A stretch of 64,000 bases of DNA from Shinella sp. CPCC 101442 (GTDB taxonomy: Bacteria > Pseudomonadota > Alphaproteobacteria > Rhizobiales > Rhizobiaceae). A model generated the notes under the pieces. The model had not been told where the DNA came from. It searched no databases and saw nothing but the letters and a program-made list of their open reading frames with translations. Each line of letters starts with the position of its first letter. Within the stretch, counting starts at the first letter, position 1. The position numbers were made by a program, and so were the translations under genes. Shown one piece after another: positions 1-10,896 of the stretch. The stretch lies in the NCBI RefSeq assembly GCF_024704725.1, contig NZ_JALIQS010000002.1, forward strand, positions 62,001-126,000, given 5' to 3'.

Positions 1-2133
1 TACGATTCGACGGAAGGCCGCGCCATTGCCGGCGCGCTGACCGCCATCATGACCGGCGTCTCCTATGCCACCTCGGCCGAAATGGCAGGCGAACTCGGCC
101 CGTTCCCGGGCTTTGCACCGAACCGCGACAACATGCTGCGCGTCATGCGCAACCATCGCCGTGCAGCCTATGGCGAAACGACCGGCTACGAGCAGCTCTC
201 GGTCAACCCCGTCGCGCTCATTCATGACGAGTGCCCGGACCAGACCCTGATCGTCCACGCCAAGGCCGCCTGGGACAAGGCCGTGGCACTCGGCGAAAAA
301 CACGGCTACCGCAACGCCCAGACGACCGTCATCGCGCCGACCGGCACGATCGGCCTCGTCATGGACTGCGACACGACCGGCATCGAGCCCGACTTCGCGC
401 TGGTGAAGTTCAAGAAGCTCGCCGGCGGCGGTTACTTCAAGATCATCAACCGCGCCGTTCCCGAAGCACTGCGTACGCTCGGCTATTCCGAAAGCCAGCT
501 CGCCGAGATCGAGGCCTATGCGGTCGGCCACGGCAACTTCAACCAGGCACCGGCCGTCAACCCCGGCTCGCTGAAGGCCAAGGGTTTCCCGGACGACAAG
601 ATCGAAGCCGTCAATGCCGGTCTCAAGGCCGCTTTCGACATCAAGTTCGCCTTCAACCAGTGGACGCTCGGCGCCGACTTCCTGAAGGATGTGCTGAAGG
701 TTTCCGATGCGCAGCTCTCCGACATGTCCTTCAACCTCCTGGAGCATATCGGCTTCTCGAAGAAGGATATCGAAGCCGCCAACATCCACGTCTGCGGTGC
801 GATGACGCTGGAAGGCGCGCCCTTCCTCAAGGCCGAGCACCTCGCCGTGTTCGATTGCGCCAATCCGTGCGGCAAGATCGGCAAGCGCTACCTGTCGGTC
901 GAAAGCCACATCCGCATGATGGCGGCCGCCCAGCCGTTCATCTCGGGTGCCATCTCCAAGACGATCAACATGCCGAACGAGGCGACCGTCGAGGATTGCA
1001 AGAACGCCTATATGCTCTCGTGGAAGCTCGCGCTGAAGGCCAACGCGCTTTACCGCGATGGTTCCAAGCTCTCCCAGCCACTCAACGCCTCGCTGATCGA
1101 GGATGAGGACGACGAGGACGATGCAATCGAGGCGCTGGTCGCAGCCCCCGCCGCCGCCCAGGCCGTCACGGTCACGGAGAAGATCATCGAGCGCATCATC
1201 GAACGGGTCTCGCGCGACCGTGAGAAACTCCCGAACCGCCGCCAGGGCTACACCCAGAAGGCTGTCGTCGGCGGGCACAAGGTCTATCTGCGCACCGGCG
1301 AATTCGGCGATGGCCGCCTCGGCGAGATCTTCATCGACATGCACAAGGAAGGTGCTGCCTTCCGTGCGATGATGAACAACTTTGCCATCTCCATCTCGCT
1401 TGGCCTGCAGTACGGCGTGCCGCTCGAGGAATTTGTGGAGGCCTTCACCTTCACCAAGTTCGAGCCGGCCGGCATGGTCCAGGGCAACGACGCGATCAAG
1501 AACGCCACGTCGATCCTCGACTACGTCTTCCGCGAACTCGCCGTCTCCTATCTCGGCCGTCATGACCTCGCGCATGTCGACCAGTCGGACTTCTCCAACA
1601 CCGCGCTTGGCAAGGGCATCCAGGAAGGCAAGACCAACCCGTTCTCGACCGGCTGGACGCGTGGCCACAAGCCGACGCTCATCCAGGGCGGCCAGACCGA
1701 GCGTCAGCTCTCCGAACCCAAGGGTTCTGCCACCGCAGCCCCCGCCAAGGCCGCCTCGACGGGTAACGTAACGGCCTTTGCCGGCAACGCCGCCCGCAAG
1801 CTGGAACCGACCGTCGCCGTTTCCACCCACGAAATCGTCGCCTTCAAGCGCGATTACGAGGAACGCGCTGCCGAACTCGCCGAGGCAATGGCCGACGACG
1901 TTGCCGACGAAGCCGAAGAACAGGGCATCACCGCCCTCTTCTCCGACAAGGCCGCCGCCGAAGCCGCAAGCGCCAAGGCCGACGCCAAGAAGCTGGAAAA
2001 CGAACGCCGCATGCGCTCCATCGCACAGGGCTACACGGGCAACATGTGCTCGGAGTGCCAGAACTTCACGATGGTCCGCAACGGCACCTGCGAGAAGTGC
2101 GACACCTGCGGTGCCACGAGCGGGTGCAGCTGA
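1..2133 (+). CDS. nrdJ: B12-dependent (class II) ribonucleotide reductase, C-terminal part
   Basis: The reading frame is open from base 1, so the gene begins outside the window; 710 residues are present. Class II reductases use adenosylcobalamin to make deoxyribonucleotides and need no oxygen. The visible part carries the reductase-barrel end, with [20 protein letters not shown] near residues 110-130 and [12 protein letters not shown] further on. After an acidic linker comes a second block with [20 protein letters not shown], as in long alphaproteobacterial NrdJ proteins. A Cys-rich tail ([15 protein letters not shown]) fits the redox-active or zinc-ribbon C-terminus. An intrinsic terminator follows 28 nt after the stop. 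The family assignment is firm; only the missing N-terminus limits it. Confidence 0.93.
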   Translation, partial: YDSTEGRAIAGALTAIMTGVSYATSAEMAGELGPFPGFAPNRDNMLRVMRNHRRAAYGETTGYEQLSVNPVALIHDECPDQTLIVHAKAAWDKAVALGEKHGYRNAQTTVIAPTGTIGLVMDCDTTGIEPDFALVKFKKLAGGGYFKIINRAVPEALRTLGYSESQLAEIEAYAVGHGNFNQAPAVNPGSLKAKGFPDDKIEAVNAGLKAAFDIKFAFNQWTLGADFLKDVLKVSDAQLSDMSFNLLEHIGFSKKDIEAANIHVCGAMTLEGAPFLKAEHLAVFDCANPCGKIGKRYLSVESHIRMMAAAQPFISGAISKTINMPNEATVEDCKNAYMLSWKLALKANALYRDGSKLSQPLNASLIEDEDDEDDAIEALVAAPAAAQAVTVTEKIIERIIERVSRDREKLPNRRQGYTQKAVVGGHKVYLRTGEFGDGRLGEIFIDMHKEGAAFRAMMNNFAISISLGLQYGVPLEEFVEAFTFTKFEPAGMVQGNDAIKNATSILDYVFRELAVSYLGRHDLAHVDQSDFSNTALGKGIQEGKTNPFSTGWTRGHKPTLIQGGQTERQLSEPKGSATAAPAKAASTGNVTAFAGNAARKLEPTVAVSTHEIVAFKRDYEERAAELAEAMADDVADEAEEQGITALFSDKAAAEAASAKADAKKLENERRMRSIAQGYTGNMCSECQNFTMVRNGTCEKCDTCGATSGCS

Positions 2134-2160
2134 GACAGTTCAAGTCATCTGGTGACGTAG

Positions 2161-2193
2161 AAAATACCCCGGCAAAAGCCGGGGTATTTTTTT
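2161..2193 (+). terminator. Intrinsic terminator after nrdJ
   Basis: A 13-bp perfect stem (left arm 2161-2173, right arm 2178-2190) with an AAAA loop is GC-rich at the top and ends in a run of seven T. It lies 28 nt after the nrdJ stop. Confidence 0.9.
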
Positions 2194-2408
2194 ACTTTCC
2201 AATAATATTTTCTCAAATTGAGCACAATCATCCACAACCAAAAAGCGTACATCAATGGGCTACGCAGAGAAATTCGCTGACAAAGAGAGCCATTTCATTG
2301 CCAAAAAAGTCAGAAATGAGCCAAAAAACACCTTTTGATTGAATTCATCACGTATGCAGCAAAGAAAGCTGATGCTACCCTTGAGCGAGTGATCAAAAGG
2401 GGCGGGTC

Positions 2409-3056
2409 ATGAGCGACAAGGATGAGAAGTCGAATAAAGCCAAATGGGTAATCCGTGATACGGCATCGGGTTGGTTTTGGTGGCTTGTCGATCCCGATGG
2501 AAACGTAATTGGCAAGTCGATCGACTTTTTCATCACCCGGCAGTCATGCGTCGACAATGCGATACGTCATCGGATGTCACAATATCCCGATCGAGACGAG
2601 ACCGAATATGCATTGGACGCCCGCCCGCTAGACGAAGAAGCGCTCCGATCCGACATCAGATTGATCGAGGCTTCGCATGCCGGGAAAGAACACGCTTTTT
2701 CCACTGGATTTCACGAAGGTTACAGTTCTGCTTATCACCCTGAAATAGGGAATGTCGATCTAAGGCGAAGAGGCTTCGTCTATATTGTTACATCCGCGCG
2801 CAACGGCATTTTGTTCGTCAAGGTAACCAGCGATCTTCCTCGGCGGCTTTTCGAGCACCGAACGACGCGAATGCCTGGCGTAACAGTCTATCAAGGGGTG
2901 GAAACACTCGTTTGGTTTCAGATATACGATCAATTGATCGATGCCGTTGAACGGCAAAAGGCCATAAAGAACATGCCACGGCATAAGAAGATCGAGCTTG
3001 TAGAGTCGCTAAATCCCAATTGGAACGATCTTTCGCACCGTCTCCTGTCTTCGTAG
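2409..3056 (+). CDS. GIY-YIG nuclease-domain protein with an N-terminal DUF1508-like segment
   Basis: The protein has 215 residues, with AAGGGG 9 nt before the ATG. The C-terminal ~95 residues match small UPF0213-type GIY-YIG proteins: FVYIVTSARNG (GIY strand), VTSDLPRRLFEHR (YIG-side helix with the conserved Arg), and AVERQKAIKNMPRHKKIEL followed by NPNWNDLS (the Glu helix). The usual LYIGVTSDL reads LFVKVTSDL, so the Tyr and Gly of the second half-motif are replaced. The first ~50 residues (KWVIRDTASGWFWWLVDPDG, then a TRQSCVDNAI helix) resemble DUF1508/YegP repeats, which is a weaker inference. The gene stands alone between terminator-bounded neighbours. Nuclease activity is plausible but unproven, and the substrate is unknown. 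Confidence 0.75.
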   Translation: MSDKDEKSNKAKWVIRDTASGWFWWLVDPDGNVIGKSIDFFITRQSCVDNAIRHRMSQYPDRDETEYALDARPLDEEALRSDIRLIEASHAGKEHAFSTGFHEGYSSAYHPEIGNVDLRRRGFVYIVTSARNGILFVKVTSDLPRRLFEHRTTRMPGVTVYQGVETLVWFQIYDQLIDAVERQKAIKNMPRHKKIELVESLNPNWNDLSHRLLSS

Positions 3057-3215
3057 CACCCGGACTATGTAAGTCAGGCTTCTGGCATAACTTTCCTCAA
3101 TTGCGGCACAGCGGGCCAGCACGTCATTGCAGCGCATGGATGCACAGGCTACATGCTAGCCTCCCGTTACGGGAATCGAGCTGAACCGAATTCCGTGATG
3201 CAGAAGGAACAGTCG

Positions 3216-4208
3216 ATGCTGACAGCGCCGCGCCGGGGGCCGATTGCCTTGGCCTACCGTGTCCTCGTCCTGCCGGGTGTCATTGCCTATCTCTTTGCCG
3301 TCAGCATCGTCGTGCTTGCCGCCGATCGTTTCTGGCTGGTCGATCTGCTTACCTTCGCCTGGCCCTATGTGGTGGCCGCCGGTGCGCTGCTTTGTGTCGT
3401 GGCCGTCATCACGCGGCGGCTGAAGGCGATCGTCATTGCGTTTGCCGGCCTGGCGATCGCTCTCATTCCCGCCTTCGACGTGCCGACCGCCCGCCCCTCC
3501 ACGGCCGCAAGCGGGCTCAAGGTGCTGACCGCCAATCTCTATGTCCAGAACGCCGAGGATCCGGCGGTCTTCATCGACCTGCTGCGCCGGGAAAAGCCCG
3601 ATATCGTCGTGCTGCAGGAGGCGACGCCACGCTGGGTGCAGTCGCTCTCCGCCGCGGGCCTTTTTCCCCATGAAAGCAGCGCGGAGGCGTTGACGCGCGA
3701 CAGCCTCAAGGTCTTCTCCACCCTGCCGATCCGCGCGGAAACCGAACTGAAGCGCGCCTTCACCGAGCCGAAGGCCTACAAGCAGCCGCTTCGGCTCGAA
3801 CTCGACATGCGCGGCAAGCCGCTCTTCCTCTATGCCTTCCATCCCGAGACGCCGCGCCGCCTGTGGCAATGGCGCGACCGCAACGCCTATCTTTCGGCCG
3901 CAGCCGATGCCGTGAAGGGCGACCTCCAGCGCGCGCCCGTCATCGTTGCCGGCGACTGGAACACGCCCACCTGGTCGCCGTTCTATCGCGGCTTCCTGCG
4001 CCAGGCCGGCCTTGCCTCCACCGCCGGCGGCTGGCTGCAGCCGGTGACACGTTTCAGCCTCAAGCTCGATTGGCTCGCCTATATCGGCGCGACGATCGAC
4101 CATGTCGCCGTTTCGCCCGACATTTCCGTGCGCGGCCATCGCGTCGGCCCGGCGTTCGGTTCCAACCACCTGCCGGTCATCGCCGAACTTGCCATGCCGG
4201 AAACCTGA
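3216..4208 (+). CDS. Membrane-anchored endonuclease/exonuclease/phosphatase (EEP) family protein
   Basis: I chose the ATG at 3216 because AGAAGGA ends 7 nt upstream; in-frame ATGs at 3153 and 3198 lack such a site. This gives 330 residues. The N-terminal ~100 residues hold about three hydrophobic segments (PGVIAYLFAVSIVVLAA, FAWPYVVAAGALLCVVAVI, AIVIAFAGLAIALIPAF). The rest is the DNase I-like fold: LTANLYVQN, DIVVLQEATPRW (metal-binding Glu), VIVAGDWNTP (catalytic Asp/Asn) and SNHLPVIAEL (final His). The family hydrolyses phosphodiesters in nucleic acids or phospholipids. A membrane-tethered catalytic domain on the periplasmic side is inferred. The substrate cannot be told from sequence. Confidence 0.85.
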   Translation: MLTAPRRGPIALAYRVLVLPGVIAYLFAVSIVVLAADRFWLVDLLTFAWPYVVAAGALLCVVAVITRRLKAIVIAFAGLAIALIPAFDVPTARPSTAASGLKVLTANLYVQNAEDPAVFIDLLRREKPDIVVLQEATPRWVQSLSAAGLFPHESSAEALTRDSLKVFSTLPIRAETELKRAFTEPKAYKQPLRLELDMRGKPLFLYAFHPETPRRLWQWRDRNAYLSAAADAVKGDLQRAPVIVAGDWNTPTWSPFYRGFLRQAGLASTAGGWLQPVTRFSLKLDWLAYIGATIDHVAVSPDISVRGHRVGPAFGSNHLPVIAELAMPET

Positions 4209-4267
4209 CCCCTCGCCGTTGCGGAAAAACACCCTATCTTTCAGGGGAAGCAACGAGGGAGAAGACG

Positions 4268-4438
4268 ATGCCTACGGAAAAGGACAGCCCAAAAGCCTCG
4301 CTCGAAAAGGAGCGCGCCAAGCAGCAACGCAAGGCAGCAAAGGCGGAACAGGACGATTACCTGGAAGAAGCGCTGGAAGAGACGTTCCCTGCCAGTGATC
4401 CGATCGCACCGGGCGACGTGAAGGACCATGCCAAGTGA
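4268..4438 (+). CDS. Small acidic/basic conserved protein with an ASDPIAP motif
   Basis: The 56-residue reading frame starts at ATG 4268, preceded by GAGGGAG at good spacing. The N-terminal half is highly charged and probably helical (SLEKERAKQQRKAAKAEQDD). The second half carries YLEEALEETFPASDPIAP, a motif I recognise from many small uncharacterised rhizobial proteins. There are no cysteines, membrane segments or signal peptide. It lies 59 nt after the EEP-family gene and 33 nt before an alpha/beta hydrolase gene, so the three may be co-transcribed. No function is assigned. Confidence 0.75.
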   Translation: MPTEKDSPKASLEKERAKQQRKAAKAEQDDYLEEALEETFPASDPIAPGDVKDHAK

Positions 4439-4471
4439 GGAGGTCGCCGGCCCCATGGATATGACGACGCA

Positions 4472-5110
4472 ATGAGCCCGCCTTTCCTGTTCGATGGCCC
4501 GGACGATGCACCCGTGACCGTGTTGCTTGCCCATGGCAGCGGCGCACCGATGGATTCGCCGGCAATGAATGCGGCGACCGCAGCTCTCGCGACAGAAGGC
4601 CTGCGGGTCGCCCGTTTCGAATTCTCCTACATGGCCGCGCGCCGCATCGATGGCAGTCGCAAGCCGCCGCCGAAGGCGGAGACGCTGAACCCGGAGTTTT
4701 GTGCCGCTGTCGCAGCACTTGGCGCAAAGGGGCCGCTGGTGATCGGCGGCAAGTCGATGGGCGGGCGTGTCGCCAGCATGGTGGCGGATGCGCTGCATGG
4801 AGACGGAAAGATCGCCGGCCTGCTCTGCCTCGGTTATCCGTTTCACCCGCCGGAAAAACCGACGCAGTTGCGCACCAAGCATCTGATGGACCTGAAGACG
4901 CCAGCGCTGATCTGCCAGGGCACGCGCGATCCTTTCGGCACGAAAGACGAGGTTCCGGGTTACGGCCTGCCAAAGCGCATCCAGATCCTCTGGCTGGAAG
5001 ACGGCGACCATGACCTGAAGCCGCGCAAGAGCATTTCCGGCTTTACCGCCGCCGATCATCTCGCCGCCATGGCAAGCACCGTAAAGACATGGACGGCGAC
5101 GCTGCGCTAA
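4472..5110 (+). CDS. Alpha/beta-hydrolase family protein (TEX30/KANL3-like)
   Basis: The protein has 212 residues and the hydrolase core: LLAHGSGAPMDS (oxyanion region, near residues 18-30), the nucleophile elbow GGKSMGGRVAS (Ser near residue 94), LICQGTRDPFG (acid strand, candidate Asp) and EDGDHDLKPRK (catalytic His). The GTRDPFG and DGDHDLKPRK blocks are typical of the short bacterial TEX30/KANL3-like hydrolases. There is no signal peptide, so it should be cytoplasmic. The substrate is unknown. The gene follows the small ASDPIAP protein closely on the same strand. Confidence 0.85.
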   Translation: MSPPFLFDGPDDAPVTVLLAHGSGAPMDSPAMNAATAALATEGLRVARFEFSYMAARRIDGSRKPPPKAETLNPEFCAAVAALGAKGPLVIGGKSMGGRVASMVADALHGDGKIAGLLCLGYPFHPPEKPTQLRTKHLMDLKTPALICQGTRDPFGTKDEVPGYGLPKRIQILWLEDGDHDLKPRKSISGFTAADHLAAMASTVKTWTATLR

Positions 5111-5213
5111 GATCCCCCTGTTCCGCGCGGAACAGCACACACGATCCCCTTATGCGAAGGTCCGGTCACTGGATGCAACGAGCCATCCGCAACCGACCCG
5201 AAGGGACCAGATC

Positions 5214-5390
5214 ATGCGCAACATCCTCCTCATCGCCGCCGTTGCCCTCGCCTCGGTCGCCTCGTTCACCACCCCCTCGCAGGCCGGTTCCTACAGCTAC
5301 GGCTACCAGCCGCACTGCTTCGTCAAGAAAGTGAAGTCCTACGACTATTACGGTAACCTGATCATCAGACACGTCCGCGTCTGCCGCTGA
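5214..5390 (+). CDS. Small secreted/periplasmic protein
   Basis: The 58-residue frame begins with a clear signal peptide (MRNILLIAAVALASVASFTT, cleavage probably after SQA). The mature part is only ~34 residues, rich in Tyr and basic residues, with two cysteines (PHCFVKK and VRVCR) that could form a disulfide. AAGGGA lies 8 nt before the ATG. Similar YDYYGNLIIRHVRVC tails are familiar from small rhizobial exported proteins, but no function is known. A strong terminator follows. Confidence 0.75.
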   Translation: MRNILLIAAVALASVASFTTPSQAGSYSYGYQPHCFVKKVKSYDYYGNLIIRHVRVCR

Positions 5391-5457
5391 GCGGAGCCCC
5401 CTCGACAGGGCTGTTCGATGCGCGGCTCCCGCCGGCAAGACGGCCTCACGGACGGAA

Positions 5458-5498
5458 CGAAGCCCGGATGCGACCATCGCATCCGGGCTTCGGATTTT
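5458..5498 (+). terminator. Intrinsic terminator
   Basis: A 16-bp stem (5458-5473 with 5477-5492) around a CCA loop is followed by GATTTTTG. It ends the rightward transcript from 5214 and lies 12 nt beyond the end of the leftward hydrolase gene, so it may serve both directions. Confidence 0.85.
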
Positions 5499-5509
5499 TG
5501 GACAAGACC

Positions 5510-6454
5510 TCAGTTGCCGCTGACCTGTCCGGCCCAGCTCTGTGCGCCGGTTTGGCCATCGAGGAACGGTAGAGCCGTGCTGACGAGAGCGGGCGCAGCA
5601 AAGGTTTCGTAATGTGTGAGGCCGGGCAGGATGGCGAGACGGTTCTTGACCATGTTTTCCCGCATCCAGCCGGCATCCCTCAGCCCGCCGCCGAGCTTCT
5701 GATAGAACTCGACCATATGCTCGGGACGGATCATGTCACTGTCGCCGAAGATCAGCATGACGGGCATGGAAAGCTTCGCGACGGCATCGGAGGCGTCGTA
5801 GTCCACACGCATCGCAGCCCCCATGGCATCGAGCAGTTTCGGGAACTGCGAGACGTCAGGCGCGACGGCCGCATAGGATTTGTACATCGGCGTCTCCTTC
5901 ATCATATCCGCCATCGCGCCGGACACCGCCGCCTGCTGCGGCAGCATTTCCGGGAAGAAGCCGTTCCTGGCAAAGGGGGCGGAGGCGATGACGAGGCGAC
6001 GCACCTTGCCCGGCGCGCTTGCTGCCATGTGCAGCGCAACGCCGCCTCCGAAGGAATAGCCGAGCACGTCGATCTTATCGTAGCCGAGCTTGGTGACGAG
6101 TTCGGCCATATCGGCGCCGATGGCCGGAATGTCGATCGGCCGGTCACCGAGGGGCGTGCGGCCATGACCCTGGAGATCGACGCCGATGACCTGCCGCGTC
6201 TCCTGCAAGGTCTTCAAGTTTTCGCCGAACATCTCGATCTGGCCAAGGCCGCCATGCAGCAGGAGCAGCGGCTCGCCCTCACCGCGGATCTCGTAGTAGT
6301 ATTCGATACCGTTGATCGGCAGGTGGCCTGCCTTGTCGGGCTTGCCAACTACGGCCTGCAACGGATTTTCCTTGACCGCCTCCGCCTGAACCGCTGCGGG
6401 CGCGAAGGTGGCAAGGGCTGCGGTCAGAAGCGTGATGATGGTCATCTTCGGCAT
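5510..6454 (-). CDS. Exported alpha/beta hydrolase
   Basis: I chose the ATG at 6454 because a GGAGACAG site lies just upstream and a signal peptide begins there (MPKMTIITLLTAALATFAPA, cleavage after VQAEA). This gives 314 residues. The hydrolase fold is clear: LLLLHGGLGQIEMF (oxyanion region), GVDLQGHGRT, the nucleophile elbow LGYSFGGGVALH, FGDSDMIRPEH (acid) and PGLTHYETF (catalytic His). The sequence class is that of esterases and haloperoxidase-like hydrolases. Periplasmic location is inferred. It converges with the small secreted gene across the terminator at 5458. Confidence 0.87.
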   Translation of the reverse strand: MPKMTIITLLTAALATFAPAAVQAEAVKENPLQAVVGKPDKAGHLPINGIEYYYEIRGEGEPLLLLHGGLGQIEMFGENLKTLQETRQVIGVDLQGHGRTPLGDRPIDIPAIGADMAELVTKLGYDKIDVLGYSFGGGVALHMAASAPGKVRRLVIASAPFARNGFFPEMLPQQAAVSGAMADMMKETPMYKSYAAVAPDVSQFPKLLDAMGAAMRVDYDASDAVAKLSMPVMLIFGDSDMIRPEHMVEFYQKLGGGLRDAGWMRENMVKNRLAILPGLTHYETFAAPALVSTALPFLDGQTGAQSWAGQVSGN

Positions 6455-6719
6455 GTCTGTCTCCTCGGTCTCCAACCGGCACCCTGCCGGCTCTCTGCAC
6501 CAAGGACGCCGATGATCACCGCAGACCGACAGGGCGGGGAAAATTTTCGTGGGCGCGCTTCGCAAACTGAATCAAGCCGCTGCGGAATCGATTCAGGATT
6601 TCGGCCTATATCATTGAAATATAAGAAGGACGGTGTCAGGAAACGGCGTGCGGAGAGGAAGAAAACTTTAACGGATGCACGTGCATATTAGCGGAACACC
6701 AGATGCATCCGGGCGGACC

Positions 6720-7034
6720 ATGACGCACAGTTTCTCTTACACCCACTATGATCTCGACCTGCAGCGGAGCGGTACGGTCGTCGAAATCACGCTGTCGGCC
6801 GTTGCCAATGTCCGCCTCATGAGCCACGCCAATTTCGACCTGTTCAAGAACGCCCGCCAGCACAAGTTCCTCGGCGGCGTGGCCAAGCAGTCTCCGATCC
6901 GGTTGAAGGTTCCGAAGAGCGGCCACTGGCATGTGATTGTCGATATGGAAGGACATCCGGGCAAGGCGCAGTCGTCGATCAAGATCGTACCACTCGCCCC
7001 GCAGAAGCCAGCGCAGCGCTTCAGCGCGGCGTAA
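6720..7034 (+). CDS. DUF1883 domain protein
   Basis: The frame gives 104 residues from ATG 6720. An in-frame ATG at 6675 would add 15 residues and has a purine-rich AGAGGAAG further upstream, so the start is uncertain. I prefer 6720 because the family normally starts just before the THYDL motif. The body matches DUF1883: FSYTHYDLDL, NVRLMSHANFDLFKNAR, KQSPIRLKVPKSGHWHVIVDM. The predicted product is a small all-beta cytoplasmic protein of unknown role; the domain also occurs joined to TIR domains elsewhere. It converges head-on with rarA at 7034/7035. Confidence 0.8.
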   Translation: MTHSFSYTHYDLDLQRSGTVVEITLSAVANVRLMSHANFDLFKNARQHKFLGGVAKQSPIRLKVPKSGHWHVIVDMEGHPGKAQSSIKIVPLAPQKPAQRFSAA

Positions 7035-8344
7035 CTACCCCTCGCCGCGTTCCTTGCGCAGCTTCGCCCACCAGTCGAGCCGCTTGCGCAGCTCCCGTTC
7101 GAAGCCGCGCTCCGGTGGATCGTAGAAGGTCCGGCGACCCATTTTTTCCGGGAAATAGTCCTGCCCTGAAAAGGCGTCAGGCTGGTCGTGATCGTAGCGA
7201 TAACCGTCGCCGTAGCCCTCGCCCTTCATCAGCTTGGTCGGTGCGTTGAGGATGTGTTTCGGCGGCAGCAGCGAGCCATGCTCCTTTGCCGCACGCATTG
7301 CCGATTTGTAGGCGGTGTAGATGGCGTTCGATTTCGGCGCGGTGGCGAGATAGACGCAGGCCTGTGCCAGCGCCAGATCCCCCTCCGGCGAGCCGAGAAA
7401 ATCGTAGGCGTCCTTCACGGCATTGCACACGACAAGCGCCTGCGGATCGGCAAGGCCGATATCCTCGACCGCCATGCGCACCATGCGGCGACAGAGGAAG
7501 AGCGGATCCTCACCGGCATCCAGCATGCGCGTGAGATAGTAGAGCGAGGCATCGGGATCGGAGCCGCGCACGGCCTTGTGCAGGGCCGAGATGAGATTGT
7601 AGTGGCCATCCTGCGACTTGTCATAGACGGGTGCGCGGCGCTGCACGATGCGGAAGAGATCGTCCTGCCCAAAAATCTCGCCCGCGCGCGCGGCGCGCCA
7701 CACCTCTTCCGCCAGCGTCAGCACGGCGCGGCCATCGCCGTCTGCCATGCGCAGCAGCGAGGCGCGCGCCTCGTCGTCCAGCGGCAACGGCTTTTCCTCG
7801 ACGGCCTCGGCACGCTTCAAAAGCTCTTCCAGACTCGTCTCGTCATGCGGCTTGAAGGTGAGCACGCGCGCGCGGGAAAGCAGAGCGGCGTTGAGTTCGA
7901 AGGACGGGTTTTCCGTCGTCGCGCCCACAAGCACGATCGTACCGTCCTCCATGACGGGCAGAAAGCTGTCCTGCTGAGCGCGATTGAAACGATGGATCTC
8001 GTCGACGAAAAGCAGCGTCTGCCGGCCGCCCATGCGGCGTGCGCGGGCGGCGTCGAACATCTTCTTGAGATCGGCGACGCCGGAGAAGATCGCGGAAATC
8101 TGCTCGAAGGCAAGACCCGTCTCGCCGGAGAGCAACCGTGCCACGGTCGTCTTTCCCGTACCGGGCGGGCCCCAGAAGATCATCGAGCCGAGCGAGCCGG
8201 CCTCGATCATGCGCGAGAGAACGCCGTCTGGCCCGGTTAGGTGTTCCTGACCGGACACTTCGCCCAGCGTACGCGGACGAAGGCGATCGGCCAGCGGGCG
8301 TTTCGCCTTCATATCCTCCGGTTCTTGCGGGGCGAAGAGGTCGC

Positions 8345-8348
<4 letters not shown>
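7035..8348 (-). CDS. rarA: Replication-associated recombination protein A (AAA+ ATPase)
   Basis: The 437 residues match the normal family length. RarA (MgsA) acts at stalled replication forks alongside RecA, SSB and the replisome. Walker A is GPPGTGKTT (residues 60-68), Walker B LLFVDEIH (112-119), and sensor 1 lies in VLVGATTENPSFELN. The C-terminal MgsA-type tetramerisation part (RMVRMAVEDIGLADP, LPPKHILNAPTKLMK) is intact. The start codon overlaps the stop of the upstream DegP-type gene by 4 nt (ATGA), so the two should be translationally coupled. Confidence 0.96.
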
Positions 8349-9751
<1,403 letters not shown>

Positions 9752-9954
9752 CGATTGAGTCTCCTTCGTTTCCGCGCCACGATCAGATAGGATTTCGCGG
9801 GAAAAAAGGCAAACTGCGCCGTCTTCACCGCTTGCGACACCTCACGCGGCGCGCACGAAAAAGTGGTCGGCGGAAATCTTTCCCTGCCGTTGAAACAACA
9901 CGCTCCGCGTTTACGTAGAAGTCAGGGAAAACAACCAACCAATCGAGCACCGCC

Positions 9955-10896
9955 ATGTCGCTTTACCGCTTCCCCCGTATTGCCTCCTACGAAATCACGC
10001 CCGAGCGCTGTTTTTTCAACCGGCGCGGCTTTCTGGCGGCCGCTGCCGGCGGTGCGCTCGCCGCGATAGGCACGCCGGCGCTGGCCGAGGCGCTGAAGGC
10101 CGCCAAGAGCGCCTATATGGTCGATGAGACGCTGACGCCCGAAAAAGACGTGACGACCTACAATAATTTTTATGAATTCGGCCTGGGCAAAGGCGATCCG
10201 GCGGCAAACTCGGAGAAGTTCAAGCCGACGCCCTGGACGGTGAAGGTGGACGGGCTCGTCGGCAAGCCGAAGGAATTCGGTCTCGAGGAGCTGCTTGCCT
10301 TGCCGCTCGAGGACCGGGTCTACCGCATGCGCTGCGTGGAGGCCTGGTCGATGGTGATCCCCTGGGTCGGTTTTCCGCTTTCCGCCCTTCTCGACAAGGT
10401 GGAGCCGCTGGGTGACGCCAAATACGTCGCCTTCGAGACGGTCGTGCGGCCGGAGGAAATGCCGGGGCAAGCGGGCTACTTCCAGTCCCTGCCGTGGCCC
10501 TATGTCGAAGGCTTGCGGCTCGACGAGGCCCGCCACCCGCTGGCGATCCTCGCCGTCGGCGTCTACGGCAAGACACTCCCGAACCAGAACGGGGCGCCGA
10601 TCCGCCTCGTCGTTCCCTGGAAATACGGTTTCAAGGGCATCAAATCGATCGTGAAGATCACGCTGACCGACAAGCAGCCGCCCTCCACCTGGAACATCTC
10701 CGCGCCGAGCGAATACGGCTTCTATGCCAACGTCAATCCGGAGGTGGATCACCCGCGCTGGAGCCAGGCGAGCGAGAACCGTATCGGTGAAGGTGGCTTC
10801 TTCGGCGCCAACCGCCGGCCGACGCTGCCCTTCAACGGCTATGCCGACGAGGTCGCCAGCCTCTATGGCGGCATGGATCTTCGGGCGAACTACTGA
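9955..10896 (+). CDS. msrP: Periplasmic methionine sulfoxide reductase, molybdopterin subunit
   Basis: The 313 residues match MsrP (YedY), which repairs oxidised methionines in periplasmic proteins using a molybdopterin cofactor. The N-terminus has a Tat-type signal ([17 protein letters not shown], cleavage near ALAEA). The Mo-ligating cysteine is Cys127 in [10 protein letters not shown]. Other family blocks are seen, such as [12 protein letters not shown] and [13 protein letters not shown]. The stop codon overlaps the msrQ start (TGATG), as expected for a two-gene operon. Confidence 0.95.
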   Translation: MSLYRFPRIASYEITPERCFFNRRGFLAAAAGGALAAIGTPALAEALKAAKSAYMVDETLTPEKDVTTYNNFYEFGLGKGDPAANSEKFKPTPWTVKVDGLVGKPKEFGLEELLALPLEDRVYRMRCVEAWSMVIPWVGFPLSALLDKVEPLGDAKYVAFETVVRPEEMPGQAGYFQSLPWPYVEGLRLDEARHPLAILAVGVYGKTLPNQNGAPIRLVVPWKYGFKGIKSIVKITLTDKQPPSTWNISAPSEYGFYANVNPEVDHPRWSQASENRIGEGGFFGANRRPTLPFNGYADEVASLYGGMDLRANY

